From the NCBI GenBank assembly GCA_002422065.1, contig DITO01000096.1:10432-19936 (forward strand): DNA of 9,505 nt, read 5' to 3'. Made by a program: the position numbers and the translations under genes. This stretch comes from Erysipelotrichaceae bacterium UBA6182 (GTDB lineage: Bacteria > Bacillota_I > Bacilli_A > Erysipelotrichales > Erysipelotrichaceae). This document shows, piece by piece, positions 1 through 7,015 of the stretch. How positions within the stretch are numbered: position 1 is the stretch's first letter; each line of letters opens with the position of its first letter. The notes beneath the pieces are model-generated. The model made no database searches. It was not told the DNA's origin and saw nothing but the letters and a program-made list of their open reading frames with translations.

Positions 1-78
1 GCATTATTCTTAGCTTCTGATGAAGCATCATATATCACCGGTCACAATCTTAGTGTGAATGGTGGAATGAGACTCTAA
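1..78 (+). CDS. Short-chain dehydrogenase/reductase, C-terminal fragment (cut by window start)
   Basis: Frame 1 is open from the first base to a TAA at 76-78 and encodes the last 25 residues of a protein. The segment contains LASDEASYITG followed by VNGG, which is the typical end of classical SDR enzymes: a helix ending in an ITG turn, then a strand with V(D/N)GG near the C-terminus. The substrate cannot be told from this piece. Its place directly ahead of a CoA-transferase, with a 26-base gap, suggests a keto/hydroxy acid or acetoacetyl-CoA reductase in the same operon. That is inference from context. It is a different gene from the second SDR at 4032-4790, whose C-terminus reads differently. 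Confidence 0.8.
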   Translation, partial: ALFLASDEASYITGHNLSVNGGMRL

Positions 79-104
79 AACTCACTATCACACAAGGAGG
101 AAAT

Positions 105-1658
105 ATGGCAGTAAAATTCTTAACTGCAGCTGAAGCTGTAAAATTAGTTACGTCTAACAGTACAATTGCAACAGGCGGATTCGTCGGTAATGCTGTTCCA
201 GAAGAACTGGAAATCGCAATTGAAAATCGTTTTCTTGAAACAAGCGAACCAAGAAACTTAACTCTTGTATACGCTGCTGGTCAAGGCGATGGTAAAACTC
301 GTGGTCTAAATCACTTTGGACACGAAGGTTTACTAAAACGTGTTATTGGTGGACACTGGGGTCTTGTTCCTAAGGTTCAAAAACTAGCTTTAGATAACAA
401 AATCGAAGCGTACAACTTCCCTCAAGGATGTATCTCTCATTTATTCAGAGATATCGCTGCTAAAAAGCCAGGAACTATTACACGTGTTGGTTTAAAAACT
501 TTCGTAGATCCACGTCTACAAGGTGGAAAGCTTAACGAAATCACTACTGAAGATATGGTAGAACTTGTTGAACTTCGTGGTCAAGAATACTTAATGTATA
601 AAACATTCCCAATCGATTTCGCTTTCATCCGTGGAACATATGCTGATGAAAACGGTAACGTTACTATGGAAAAAGAAGCTGGTTCACTTGAAGTATTGTC
701 TATTGCGCAAGCATGCAAAAACTCAGGTGGAAAAGTAATCGTCCAAGTTGAAAAAGTTGTTAAAGCTGGTACTTTAGATCCTAAACTTGTTAAGATCCCT
801 GGTATCTATGTTCATGCAATTGTCCAAGTGGCTGACATGAAGAATCATATGCAAACATTTGCTGAAGATTTCAATGAATCATACACTGGCAACATCAAAG
901 TTCCTGTAAATAGCTTCAAACCTATGGAACTTGATGATCGTAAAGTTATTGCTCGTCGTGCTGCTATGGAACTTATTCCAAATGCAATCGTTAACTTAGG
1001 AATCGGTATGCCAGAAGGTGTCGCTCGCGTTGCGAACGAAGAAGGCTTAGGCAATACTATGGTTCTTACAATCGAGCCAGGTCCTATTGGTGGAATCCCT
1101 GCGGGTGGTTTAAGCTTCGGTGCTGCAACTAACCCAGAAGCCATCATTGACCAACCTTACCAATTTGACTTCTATGATGGTGGTGGATTAGATCTAGCCT
1201 ACTTAGGACTTGCAGAATGTGATGAAAGAGGAAACATCAACGTTAGTAAGTTTGGCCCTAAGATTGCAGGTGCAGGCGGATTCATCAACATCACACAAAA
1301 TGCTAAGAAAGTTATTTTCTTAGGTACATTCACTGCTGGTGGCTTGGAAGTAGAAGCTAAAGATGGCAAGCTTAATATTGTTGTTGAAGGACGCAATAAG
1401 AAGTTTGTTAAAGCTGTCGAACAAGTTACATTCAGTGGAGACTATGCATTAGAAGTAAATCAACCTGTCTTATACATCACAGAGCGTGCTGTATTCGAAT
1501 TAGGACCGCAAGGCGTTGTTTTGACTGAGATTGCTCCAGGCGTTGATCTTGAAAAAGATGTACTCGCATATATGGACTTCAAGCCAATCATCAGTGAAAA
1601 CTTCAAAACCATGGATGCTCGCATCTTCATGGAACCAACAATCGGCATTAAAATTTAA
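105..1658 (+). CDS. Fused acyl-CoA:acetate/3-ketoacid CoA-transferase (propionate CoA-transferase/YdiF type)
   Basis: This 517-residue family I CoA-transferase moves CoA between short-chain acids, such as acetyl-CoA to propionate, butyrate, hydroxybutyrate or acetoacetate, through a glutamyl-CoA thioester. Both halves are in one chain. The alpha-like half covers roughly residues 1-270 with an early glycine-rich loop (ATGGFVG, 22-28). The beta-like half runs from about 280, with NLGIGMPEGV at 297-306. The expected catalytic glutamate is E324 in TIEPGPIGGIPAGG. This matches the position reported for Clostridium propionicum propionate CoA-transferase (E324), and length fits the family. The start is fixed by AAGGAGG at 94-100, four bases ahead of the ATG. 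The permease gene follows after 23 bases. Exact acid preference cannot be read from sequence. The gene could be called pct or ydiF, but the symbol is left open. Confidence 0.93.
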   Translation: MAVKFLTAAEAVKLVTSNSTIATGGFVGNAVPEELEIAIENRFLETSEPRNLTLVYAAGQGDGKTRGLNHFGHEGLLKRVIGGHWGLVPKVQKLALDNKIEAYNFPQGCISHLFRDIAAKKPGTITRVGLKTFVDPRLQGGKLNEITTEDMVELVELRGQEYLMYKTFPIDFAFIRGTYADENGNVTMEKEAGSLEVLSIAQACKNSGGKVIVQVEKVVKAGTLDPKLVKIPGIYVHAIVQVADMKNHMQTFAEDFNESYTGNIKVPVNSFKPMELDDRKVIARRAAMELIPNAIVNLGIGMPEGVARVANEEGLGNTMVLTIEPGPIGGIPAGGLSFGAATNPEAIIDQPYQFDFYDGGGLDLAYLGLAECDERGNINVSKFGPKIAGAGGFINITQNAKKVIFLGTFTAGGLEVEAKDGKLNIVVEGRNKKFVKAVEQVTFSGDYALEVNQPVLYITERAVFELGPQGVVLTEIAPGVDLEKDVLAYMDFKPIISENFKTMDARIFMEPTIGIKI

Positions 1659-1681
1659 CCACAGAAGAGGAGGAAAATTTT

Positions 1682-3010
1682 ATGTGGGGTATATTTCTAG
1701 GTTTAGCATTACTTATGTTCCTTGCTTATAGAGGAATGTCCATCATTTGGGTCGCACCAATTGCCGCTTTAGTTGTTGCAGTAACCGGGGGGTTAGAACT
1801 TCTTCCAGCATACACTGATACATACATGACTGGCTTCGTCGGGTTTGCAAAAGCTTGGTTCCCAGTATTTATGTTAGGTGCTATTTTTGGAAAAATCATG
1901 GACGAAACAGGAGCAGCAAAAGCTGTTGCTCACGCAGTAGTCAATCTTATCGGTAAGAAATATGCTATCTTAGCTGTAGTCTTATCATGTGCTGTATTAA
2001 CTTACGGTGGTATCTCATTATTCGTAGTAGTATTTGCTATCTATCCATTAGCATTAGCATTATTCCGCGAAGCTAATATCACTCGTCGTTTAATTCCAGG
2101 GGCAATCGCGTTAGGGTCATTCACATTTACTATGACAGCTCTTCCAGGTTCTCCACAAATCCAAAACTTAATCCCTATTCAATACTTTGGAACAACTGCA
2201 GCTGCAGCTCCAATCATGGGATTAGTTGGCGCACTAATTATGTTAGGCGGCGGTATGGCTTGGTTGACATATCGTGAAAAAGCTTACAATGCTAAAGGCG
2301 TTAACTTCGTAGAACTTGATAAAGCAGTAGAAGCTAAAGTTGAAAAACTTCCTCACTGGGGTTTATCATTACTTCCTTTACTTGTTGTAGTTTTAACTTT
2401 GAACATCGCTACACTAATGGGTGGTGCTGAAGCTTTCACAAACGCATTCGGCCGTGCACCTATCAATATTATTGAATCCTTAGTATTCGGTATCGTATTA
2501 GCTATCGTATTATTCTGGAAACGTATGCCTAATATTGTTACAACTGTGAATGCTGGTGCTGCTGGTTCAGTTCTTGCAATCATCAACACATCTGCTGCTG
2601 TAGGTTTCGGTGCTGTCGTTCGCGCGGTTCCTGGATTTACACAATTAACTGATGCTGTATTAGGTATTGAAGGAAATCCACTTATTGCTGAAGCTGTTGC
2701 AGTTAACGTCTTAGCTGGCGCAACTGGATCTGCATCAGGCGGTATGGGTATTGCTCTTGCTGCTTTAGGAGAAAACTTCGTAGCTCTATCAGCTTCTTCA
2801 GGAATCCCTCTAGAAGCGTTCCACCGTATTGCTTCAATGTCATCAGGCGGTCTTGATACTTTACCTCATAACGGTGCTGTATTAACTCTACTTGCTGTTA
2901 CTGCAATGACTCATAAAGATTCATACCTTGATATCTTCATGGTTGCTACTTTAATTCCAGTTGTTTCAGTTATCGTTGGAATCATTATGGCAGGCTTTGG
3001 TATTCTTTAA
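1682..3010 (+). CDS. GntP-family permease, probable 3-hydroxybutyrate/short-chain acid transporter
   Basis: This 442-residue, very hydrophobic protein has about a dozen membrane segments, beginning at residues 2-15 and ending with 416-440. GntP-family features include the helix break TALPGSPQIQN (152-162), the Gly/Ala/Ser-rich stretch GATGSASGGMGIAL (346-359) and the late SSGGLDTLPHNG motif (387-398). The family takes up gluconate and related hydroxy acids by proton symport. Members beside CoA-transferase and 3-hydroxybutyrate dehydrogenase genes, such as B. subtilis YxjC, are thought to carry 3-hydroxybutyrate or other short-chain acids. That substrate is inferred here from neighbours. GAGGAGG at 1667-1673, eight bases from ATG, fixes the start. 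The charged loop at about 197-223 is probably cytoplasmic. Length is normal and nothing appears broken. Confidence 0.9.
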   Translation: MWGIFLGLALLMFLAYRGMSIIWVAPIAALVVAVTGGLELLPAYTDTYMTGFVGFAKAWFPVFMLGAIFGKIMDETGAAKAVAHAVVNLIGKKYAILAVVLSCAVLTYGGISLFVVVFAIYPLALALFREANITRRLIPGAIALGSFTFTMTALPGSPQIQNLIPIQYFGTTAAAAPIMGLVGALIMLGGGMAWLTYREKAYNAKGVNFVELDKAVEAKVEKLPHWGLSLLPLLVVVLTLNIATLMGGAEAFTNAFGRAPINIIESLVFGIVLAIVLFWKRMPNIVTTVNAGAAGSVLAIINTSAAVGFGAVVRAVPGFTQLTDAVLGIEGNPLIAEAVAVNVLAGATGSASGGMGIALAALGENFVALSASSGIPLEAFHRIASMSSGGLDTLPHNGAVLTLLAVTAMTHKDSYLDIFMVATLIPVVSVIVGIIMAGFGIL

Positions 3011-3033
3011 TCTTACAAAATACATAGTATAAA

Positions 3034-3065
3034 CTAGTGCTTTCCAGTGATCTGGAAAGCATTGG
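3034..3065 (+). promoter_or_regulatory. Intergenic RNA hairpin between permease and dehydrogenase genes
   Basis: GCTTTCCAG (3039-3047) and CTGGAAAGC (3052-3060) form a perfect 9-bp stem around a TGAT loop. T3038-A3061 extends it, and two G-U wobbles plus two Watson-Crick pairs take it to 14 bp as RNA. No T-run follows, so it does not look like an intrinsic terminator. It may be a processing or mRNA-stability element that sets the ratio of membrane permease to soluble enzyme, or an operator. The role is unproven. Confidence 0.55.
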
Positions 3066-3073
3066 TTGTATAT

Positions 3074-3080
3074 AAGGGAG
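3074..3080 (+). promoter_or_regulatory. Ribosome binding site fixing the hbd start
   Basis: AAGGGAG lies six bases before the ATG at 3087. This favours a protein starting MKIAVIGSG over an in-frame TTG at 3066, which would add seven residues and place this ribosome binding site inside the coding region. Confidence 0.75.
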
Positions 3081-3086
3081 AAAAAC

Positions 3087-3920
3087 ATGAAAATTGCAGT
3101 TATCGGATCAGGCGTTATGGGTGCTGGTATTGCACAAGTACTAGCAAGCCAATACGTCGTGGTCGTTAGAGATATCCAAAGTGAAGCCTTAGCAAAAGCC
3201 AAAAAATCTATAGAAAAGAATTTATCTCGCAGTGTTGAAAAAGCGAAAATGACTCAAGAAGCAATGAATGTTGTTATGAGTAATTTAGTATTCTCTTCAG
3301 AGCTAAGTGATATTCAAGACTGTGACTTAGTCATTGAAGCTGCTACAGAAAATGCTAATATCAAAAAAGCAATCTTTAAAGAACTTGATCAAGTTGTAAA
3401 ACCAGAAGCTATCTTAGCTACAAACACTTCAAGTCTTTCAATTACTGAAGTGGCTATGGCAACATTACGTCCTACACAAGTTATTGGATTACATTTCTTT
3501 AATCCAGTACCAATGATGGCACTTGTCGAAGTTATTTCGAGTCAACTTACAGATCCTAGTGTTGCTGAGAAGATGAAGGACTTAGTGCTTTCTATCAACA
3601 AGACTCCAGTAATCGTCAATGAAGCTCCAGGATTTGTGGTCAATCGTATTCTTATTCCAATGATTAACGAAGCTATTGCTTGTCTTCATGAAGGTGTGGC
3701 AAGTGCAGAAGATATTGATATCGCGATGAAGTTAGGCGCAAATCATCCATTAGGTCCACTTGCATTAGCAGACTTAATCGGACTTGATGTATGCTTAGCT
3801 ATCATGGAAACTTTGTTCGATGAATTGGGTGATAAATATAAACCTCATCAATTACTTAAGAAGAAAGCTCGTGCTAACCAATTAGGTCGCAAGACTGGTC
3901 AAGGTTTCTTTACTTATTAG
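3087..3920 (+). CDS. hbd: 3-hydroxybutyryl-CoA dehydrogenase
   Basis: This 277-residue cytoplasmic enzyme interconverts (S)-3-hydroxybutyryl-CoA and acetoacetyl-CoA with NAD(H). The N-terminal Rossmann fold shows GSGVMGAG (7-14) with acidic D29 after the second strand, the usual NAD-type arrangement. The catalytic residues of the family are present at normal spacing: S115 in NTSSLS, H136 in GLHFFNPVPMM, its partner E148, and N186 in GFVVNR. The C-terminal dimerisation domain includes GANHPLGPLALAD (217-229) and the protein ends in the typical GRKTGQGFFTY. The start is ATG 3087, supported by its ribosome binding site and by the Rossmann strand beginning at residue 2. The gene is 76 bases from the permease, across a hairpin, and is followed by a strong terminator, so it is probably the last gene of this operon. 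It could serve either oxidation of hydroxybutyryl-CoA or the reductive butyrate pathway. Confidence 0.95.
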   Translation: MKIAVIGSGVMGAGIAQVLASQYVVVVRDIQSEALAKAKKSIEKNLSRSVEKAKMTQEAMNVVMSNLVFSSELSDIQDCDLVIEAATENANIKKAIFKELDQVVKPEAILATNTSSLSITEVAMATLRPTQVIGLHFFNPVPMMALVEVISSQLTDPSVAEKMKDLVLSINKTPVIVNEAPGFVVNRILIPMINEAIACLHEGVASAEDIDIAMKLGANHPLGPLALADLIGLDVCLAIMETLFDELGDKYKPHQLLKKKARANQLGRKTGQGFFTY

Positions 3921-3927
3921 TCCACAT

Positions 3928-3958
3928 AAAAACTATCATTTAATATGATAGTTTTTTT
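3928..3958 (+). terminator. Rho-independent terminator after hbd
   Basis: AAAAACTATCAT (3928-3939) pairs with ATGATAGTTTTT (3945-3956) around a TTAAT loop. The T-run 3952-3958 follows the 8-bp core stem directly. It starts eight bases after the hbd stop and separates hbd from the next promoter. Confidence 0.92.
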
Positions 3959-3965
3959 CTTATCC

Positions 3966-3993
3966 TTGACACCGCTTACATTTCTGTTACGAT
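3966..3993 (+). promoter_or_regulatory. Sigma-A promoter for 3-hydroxybutyrate dehydrogenase
   Basis: A perfect -35 TTGACA (3966-3971) is followed after 16 bases by TACGAT (3988-3993), which has four of six consensus bases. It sits immediately after the hbd terminator and about 40 bases ahead of the dehydrogenase ATG. Transcription would begin near 4000. Confidence 0.72.
3967..3980 (+). promoter_or_regulatory. Possible cre box (CcpA operator) overlapping the -35
   Basis: TGACACCGCTTACA matches the Gram-positive cre consensus TGWAARCGYTWNCW at 12 of 14 positions, including the central CG. Its reverse complement also matches at 12 of 14. It covers most of the -35 hexamer, where CcpA binding would repress. 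This fits carbon catabolite control of a hydroxybutyrate-use gene but is a by-eye match. Confidence 0.45.
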
Positions 3994-4021
3994 TTAAGGG
4001 AAGTTCTTTAAATTCAAAAAC

Positions 4022-4026
4022 GGAGG
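4022..4026 (+). promoter_or_regulatory. Ribosome binding site fixing the bdh start
   Basis: GGAGG lies five bases before ATG 4032. It selects the start that puts the SDR TGAASGIG motif at residues 9-16, as in the family, rather than a start 29 codons upstream. Confidence 0.8.
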
Positions 4027-4031
4027 ATCAT

Positions 4032-4790
4032 ATGACACAACACATCTGTATTGTTACAGGTGCTGCAAGTGGGATAGGCTTAGCCATCTCAGAAGCTTTT
4101 GTGGCCCAAAAATTCCAAGTATTGATGGTAGATATGCATAAGGATGACTTGTTAACTCATTCAAAGCGATTAGGATGCCCATCATTTCAAGCAAACATTT
4201 CAAAGCGCGAAGATTGCAAGTCAATTATAAAGACAGCAACAGATTTGTTTGGTCATGTCGACATCTTAGTGAATGTTGCAGGGCTTCAACATGTTTCCTC
4301 CATTGAATCATTTGATGAAGATAAATGGGACTATATGCTTGATGTGATGTTAACTGCTCCTTTCTTACTTACTAAATATGTATGGCCAAGCATGAAAGAG
4401 AACGGATGGGGTAGAATTATTCATTTGAATTCAATTCACGGTTTAGTTGCTTCAGAATTCAAGTCTGCATATATCAGTGCAAAACATGGTTTAAGTGGCC
4501 TTACTAAAGTCTCTGCCCTTGAAGGAGCACCTTATGGAATCACAGTCAATTCAATATGTCCTGCTTATGTTAAAACCCCTTTAGTAGATAAGCAAATTGC
4601 TGATCAAGCAAGAATTCATGGTATTGATGAAGATGAAGTCATTACTAAAATCATGCTTCAAAAATCAGCTATCAAAAAACTAATCAAAACCGAAGATATC
4701 GCTTCTATGGTACTCTACTTATGCAGTGATGCTGCAGAAATGATTACAGGATCCACAATGACCATTGATGGTGGTTGGACAATAGCATAG
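4032..4790 (+). CDS. bdh: D-3-hydroxybutyrate dehydrogenase (SDR family)
   Basis: This 252-residue cytoplasmic enzyme oxidises D-3-hydroxybutyrate to acetoacetate with NAD. The SDR cofactor motif TGAASGIG is at 9-16, NVAG at 81-84, and the catalytic triad is S134, Y147 and K151 (YISAK). The residues that bind the carboxylate and methyl group in Pseudomonas 3-hydroxybutyrate dehydrogenase (Q94, H144, K152, Q196, W257) are all present at a constant offset of eight: Q86, H136, K144, Q188 and W249. Only W187 differs, as Y179. The NSIHGLVAS stretch (133-141) is characteristic of this enzyme. The start at ATG 4032 is supported by GGAGG at 4022-4026; an upstream in-frame extension to 3945 would run through the terminator and promoter and is rejected. 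It has its own promoter and complements the upstream CoA-transferase and permease. Confidence 0.93.
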   Translation: MTQHICIVTGAASGIGLAISEAFVAQKFQVLMVDMHKDDLLTHSKRLGCPSFQANISKREDCKSIIKTATDLFGHVDILVNVAGLQHVSSIESFDEDKWDYMLDVMLTAPFLLTKYVWPSMKENGWGRIIHLNSIHGLVASEFKSAYISAKHGLSGLTKVSALEGAPYGITVNSICPAYVKTPLVDKQIADQARIHGIDEDEVITKIMLQKSAIKKLIKTEDIASMVLYLCSDAAEMITGSTMTIDGGWTIA

Positions 4791-4892
4791 TATTCAAAGA
4801 ATGCCTTAATAGAAGCAAATAACACACGAAACTATTTAAAGCTTAAAAACTCATTTAATTAGTTATATTTTTAACAAGTAAACTAAAGTATA

Positions 4893-4921
4893 TTGAAATT
4901 CAAAAATTCCAAGTCTATAAT
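4893..4921 (+). promoter_or_regulatory. Strong sigma-A promoter for the three-gene radical SAM operon
   Basis: TTGAAA (4893-4898) is separated by exactly 17 bases from a perfect TATAAT (4916-4921). Transcription would start near 4928, giving a leader of under 30 bases to the ATG at 4956. The rest of the 165-base gap after bdh is AT-rich with no convincing gene or terminator. Confidence 0.8.
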
Positions 4922-4955
4922 TAGGTTAAGAGTATAACTCAAGTGGGGTAAAATA

Positions 4956-5936
4956 ATGACCTGTAAACACTGTGGACAACCTATTGATTTGGATAAGGAA
5001 CATCAATGTATTTTAAAAGAAAAATATAATCAAAGAACAGTCTCTATCATCATGCCACCCGCACCACATCGCTCTTCACCAACACTTGATCAAAGTATTT
5101 TATCTTTGTCAGGAAATCATCCTGAACATATCACCTTGGAACAAGTTCTTGATTATAAACAAGAAAGTGAAGGGTTTATTAAAGAAGTTTTTAATGTGGT
5201 TAAGATTTGGAAAAAATTCATTAAAAAGCCCACAAAGCAAAACATTATTCTAATCATCTGTGGTGTTATCGCTTTTATACTTTGGTTTTGGACAAAATAT
5301 GCTCCAGGAGGATTTAATTACATGCCTCCAACAGGATTAAAAGCAGTATTTTCCTTTTTGACAGCTAGTTTCAATAATGTACCATCACGCATACTTCATT
5401 TCTCAGCTATAGTTACACTTGTGAGTGCGTTCTTGCCTGCCATTTTAGGAGGGCAATATGAAAAAGTCATTTCTAACGTGAATGGTGTTATCCAGCTAAT
5501 TATTAAAGTAATCTCTTATAAGAAGAGCCAAGTCTTTTATACTCTCATTATTGCTTTTGGTGCAGGTTTATTCTTTTCTAACTATATGATGAGAAACAAT
5601 TCTATCAACAAATATTTCGCTTGTTTTACTTTAGGAACTATGATTATGTTATCCACTTCAGGCCTTTTTAAGTCAACATTTGTAAGACTTATGAAAGGCC
5701 TTTTAAATGACATTACAAAACTTCTAAAGATTAAGGATTTCTATACTAAATATCAAATTGCAATCCAGTTAGGATTTGGGGGAGGTTTAGTACTTTCCAT
5801 TGTTAGTTCGCTAATTCGAGATATAAGTAGTAGTACTTTCACTGATAATTTTGGATATTTTCTAGGATTTATTGTCTTTGTTTTTGGAATTGCTTTAAGT
5901 CTTCAAAACATCAAGTTAAAGAGAAAAGTAATATGA
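4956..5936 (+). CDS. Zinc-ribbon-like multi-pass membrane protein, unknown function
   Basis: I do not recognise this 326-residue protein as a named family. It opens with C3-x2-C6 and H16-x-C18, a compact zinc-ribbon-like site, followed by a soluble stretch to about residue 94 that includes a proline-rich part (34-43). Six likely membrane helices follow, near 96-112, 147-165, 193-208, 219-238, 268-287 and 300-316. The tail ends in lysines and arginines (320-324). There is no signal peptide, so the cysteines probably lie in the cytoplasm. The ATG follows AGTGGGGT (4942-4949), a moderate ribosome binding site. The TGA stop overlaps the next gene's ATG in ATGA, so the two are probably translationally coupled. 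A role as membrane anchor, export partner or sensor for the radical SAM enzyme and its target is inference only. Confidence 0.8.
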   Translation: MTCKHCGQPIDLDKEHQCILKEKYNQRTVSIIMPPAPHRSSPTLDQSILSLSGNHPEHITLEQVLDYKQESEGFIKEVFNVVKIWKKFIKKPTKQNIILIICGVIAFILWFWTKYAPGGFNYMPPTGLKAVFSFLTASFNNVPSRILHFSAIVTLVSAFLPAILGGQYEKVISNVNGVIQLIIKVISYKKSQVFYTLIIAFGAGLFFSNYMMRNNSINKYFACFTLGTMIMLSTSGLFKSTFVRLMKGLLNDITKLLKIKDFYTKYQIAIQLGFGGGLVLSIVSSLIRDISSSTFTDNFGYFLGFIVFVFGIALSLQNIKLKRKVI

Positions 5937-7015
5937 TTCAACACCGCTTTGACTTCAAACATCGTTATGTGACAACGTTTGATCCAAGCACTGGAGAGTA
6001 CTTTAGATCTAATGTGTTTGATAAAAATGGTAACGATACTGGCATCGAGCCATTTATGGGAGACTTTCCTCATTTACTTGACATCGGTATTAAAGGATTT
6101 TGTGAGCATGGTTTGTCTGGAAAATGTATGGAGGCAGGCACATATTGCTATCAATTAGGTGCAGAAGTGTCTTCAAAAGACATGTCACTAGAAGATTACA
6201 TCTCCATCATTAAGCAGTGCGAAAACAAGACTTTTCAAGTTGCATTAGGAGGGCGAGGTGATCCAGATTGTCATCCTCACTATGAAGCGATATTAAAAGT
6301 AACACGAGATCATAATATCGTTCCTAATATTACGACATCAGGATTTCTATTCACCAAAGAAAAAGCTCGCATTACAAAGCAATATTGTGGTGCAGCAGCA
6401 GTGAGTTGGTACAAGACTCCATACACATATAAAGCAATTGATTATCTTCTCAAAGCAGGAGTTGTGACCAACATCCATTTCATCCTTCATGAAAAAAGTA
6501 TTGAAGAAGCCATTGATTTAATGCAACGAAACGCATTTCCACAAGGGATTAGAGCTGTCATCTTTTTACTTTATAAGCCTGTAGGGTATGATTGTACTGA
6601 TTTAGTTCTTAAAAAAGACAATCCACATTTAAAGCGTTTCTTTGAACTTATGAATGCCGATAATCAAACCTTTATGATGGGATTTGATTCTTGTTTAGTA
6701 CCTGGTGTGGTAAATTACTGTCTTGATGTTGCACCACAATGTATTGAACCATGTGAAAGTGGTCGCTTTTCTGCATATATTAGTTCAGACAATAAAATGT
6801 ATCCTTGTTCCTTTATTCAATCACCACAATATGAATGTGACTTAAATCATTTAAGTATTCAACAAGTTTGGAATAGTCCTGAGTTTGAAAGATTTAGAAA
6901 ACCTCAAAGAGTAGCCTGTCTAGCATGTTCAAAAAGAGAATTATGCTTAGGAGGATGTCCTGAACTAAACATAATCAACCTATGTCAAGATAAGAAAGAG
7001 GGGGACAGAGTATGA
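5933..7015 (+). CDS. Radical SAM/SPASM-domain protein, probable peptide/protein maturase
   Basis: This 360-residue protein has a radical SAM core with a cysteine trio C57-x7-C65-x6-C72, ending TYCYQ, in place of the usual CX3CX2C. The glycine-rich strand GGRGDP (106-111) stands where GGE motifs lie. The C-terminus carries a full seven-cysteine SPASM pattern: C274-x17-C292 (with G277 and MYPCSF), then C329-x2-C332-x5-C338-x3-C342, then C351. SPASM domains hold auxiliary 4Fe-4S clusters and are common in enzymes that modify ribosomal peptides or proteins. It would act in the cytoplasm using S-adenosylmethionine. It overlaps both neighbours by ATGA, so the three proteins are likely made together. 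No short precursor peptide is visible, which makes the following large protein the leading candidate target. That assignment is inference; the fold assignment is firm. Confidence 0.88.
   Translation: MIQHRFDFKHRYVTTFDPSTGEYFRSNVFDKNGNDTGIEPFMGDFPHLLDIGIKGFCEHGLSGKCMEAGTYCYQLGAEVSSKDMSLEDYISIIKQCENKTFQVALGGRGDPDCHPHYEAILKVTRDHNIVPNITTSGFLFTKEKARITKQYCGAAAVSWYKTPYTYKAIDYLLKAGVVTNIHFILHEKSIEEAIDLMQRNAFPQGIRAVIFLLYKPVGYDCTDLVLKKDNPHLKRFFELMNADNQTFMMGFDSCLVPGVVNYCLDVAPQCIEPCESGRFSAYISSDNKMYPCSFIQSPQYECDLNHLSIQQVWNSPEFERFRKPQRVACLACSKRELCLGGCPELNIINLCQDKKEGDRV

Noticed and set aside
845..1648. Three minus-strand open frames inside the CoA-transferase gene
   Set aside because: They lie opposite a well-conserved coding region, lack ribosome binding sites and encode low-complexity Ser/Pro-rich shadows.
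1531..1731. Plus-strand open frame spanning the CoA-transferase/permease junction
   Set aside because: It is out of frame with both strongly supported genes and has no ribosome binding site of its own.
3992..4013. Weak hairpin ATTTAAGGG/TCTTTAAAT in the bdh leader
   Set aside because: It needs G-U pairs, and its left arm overlaps the -10 and likely transcription start, so it is probably not in the RNA.
3945..4031. 29-codon N-terminal extension of the 3-hydroxybutyrate dehydrogenase
   Set aside because: It would start inside the hbd terminator and run through the promoter; the ribosome binding site and SDR motif spacing support ATG 4032.
4830..4875. Possible terminator after bdh (AACT...AGTT with nearby T-run)
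   Set aside because: The stem is only about four base pairs and AT-only context makes it expected by chance.
4791..4892. Small precursor peptide gene ahead of the radical SAM operon
   Set aside because: The only ATG checked here (4802) reaches a stop after two codons, and no other start with a ribosome binding site was seen.
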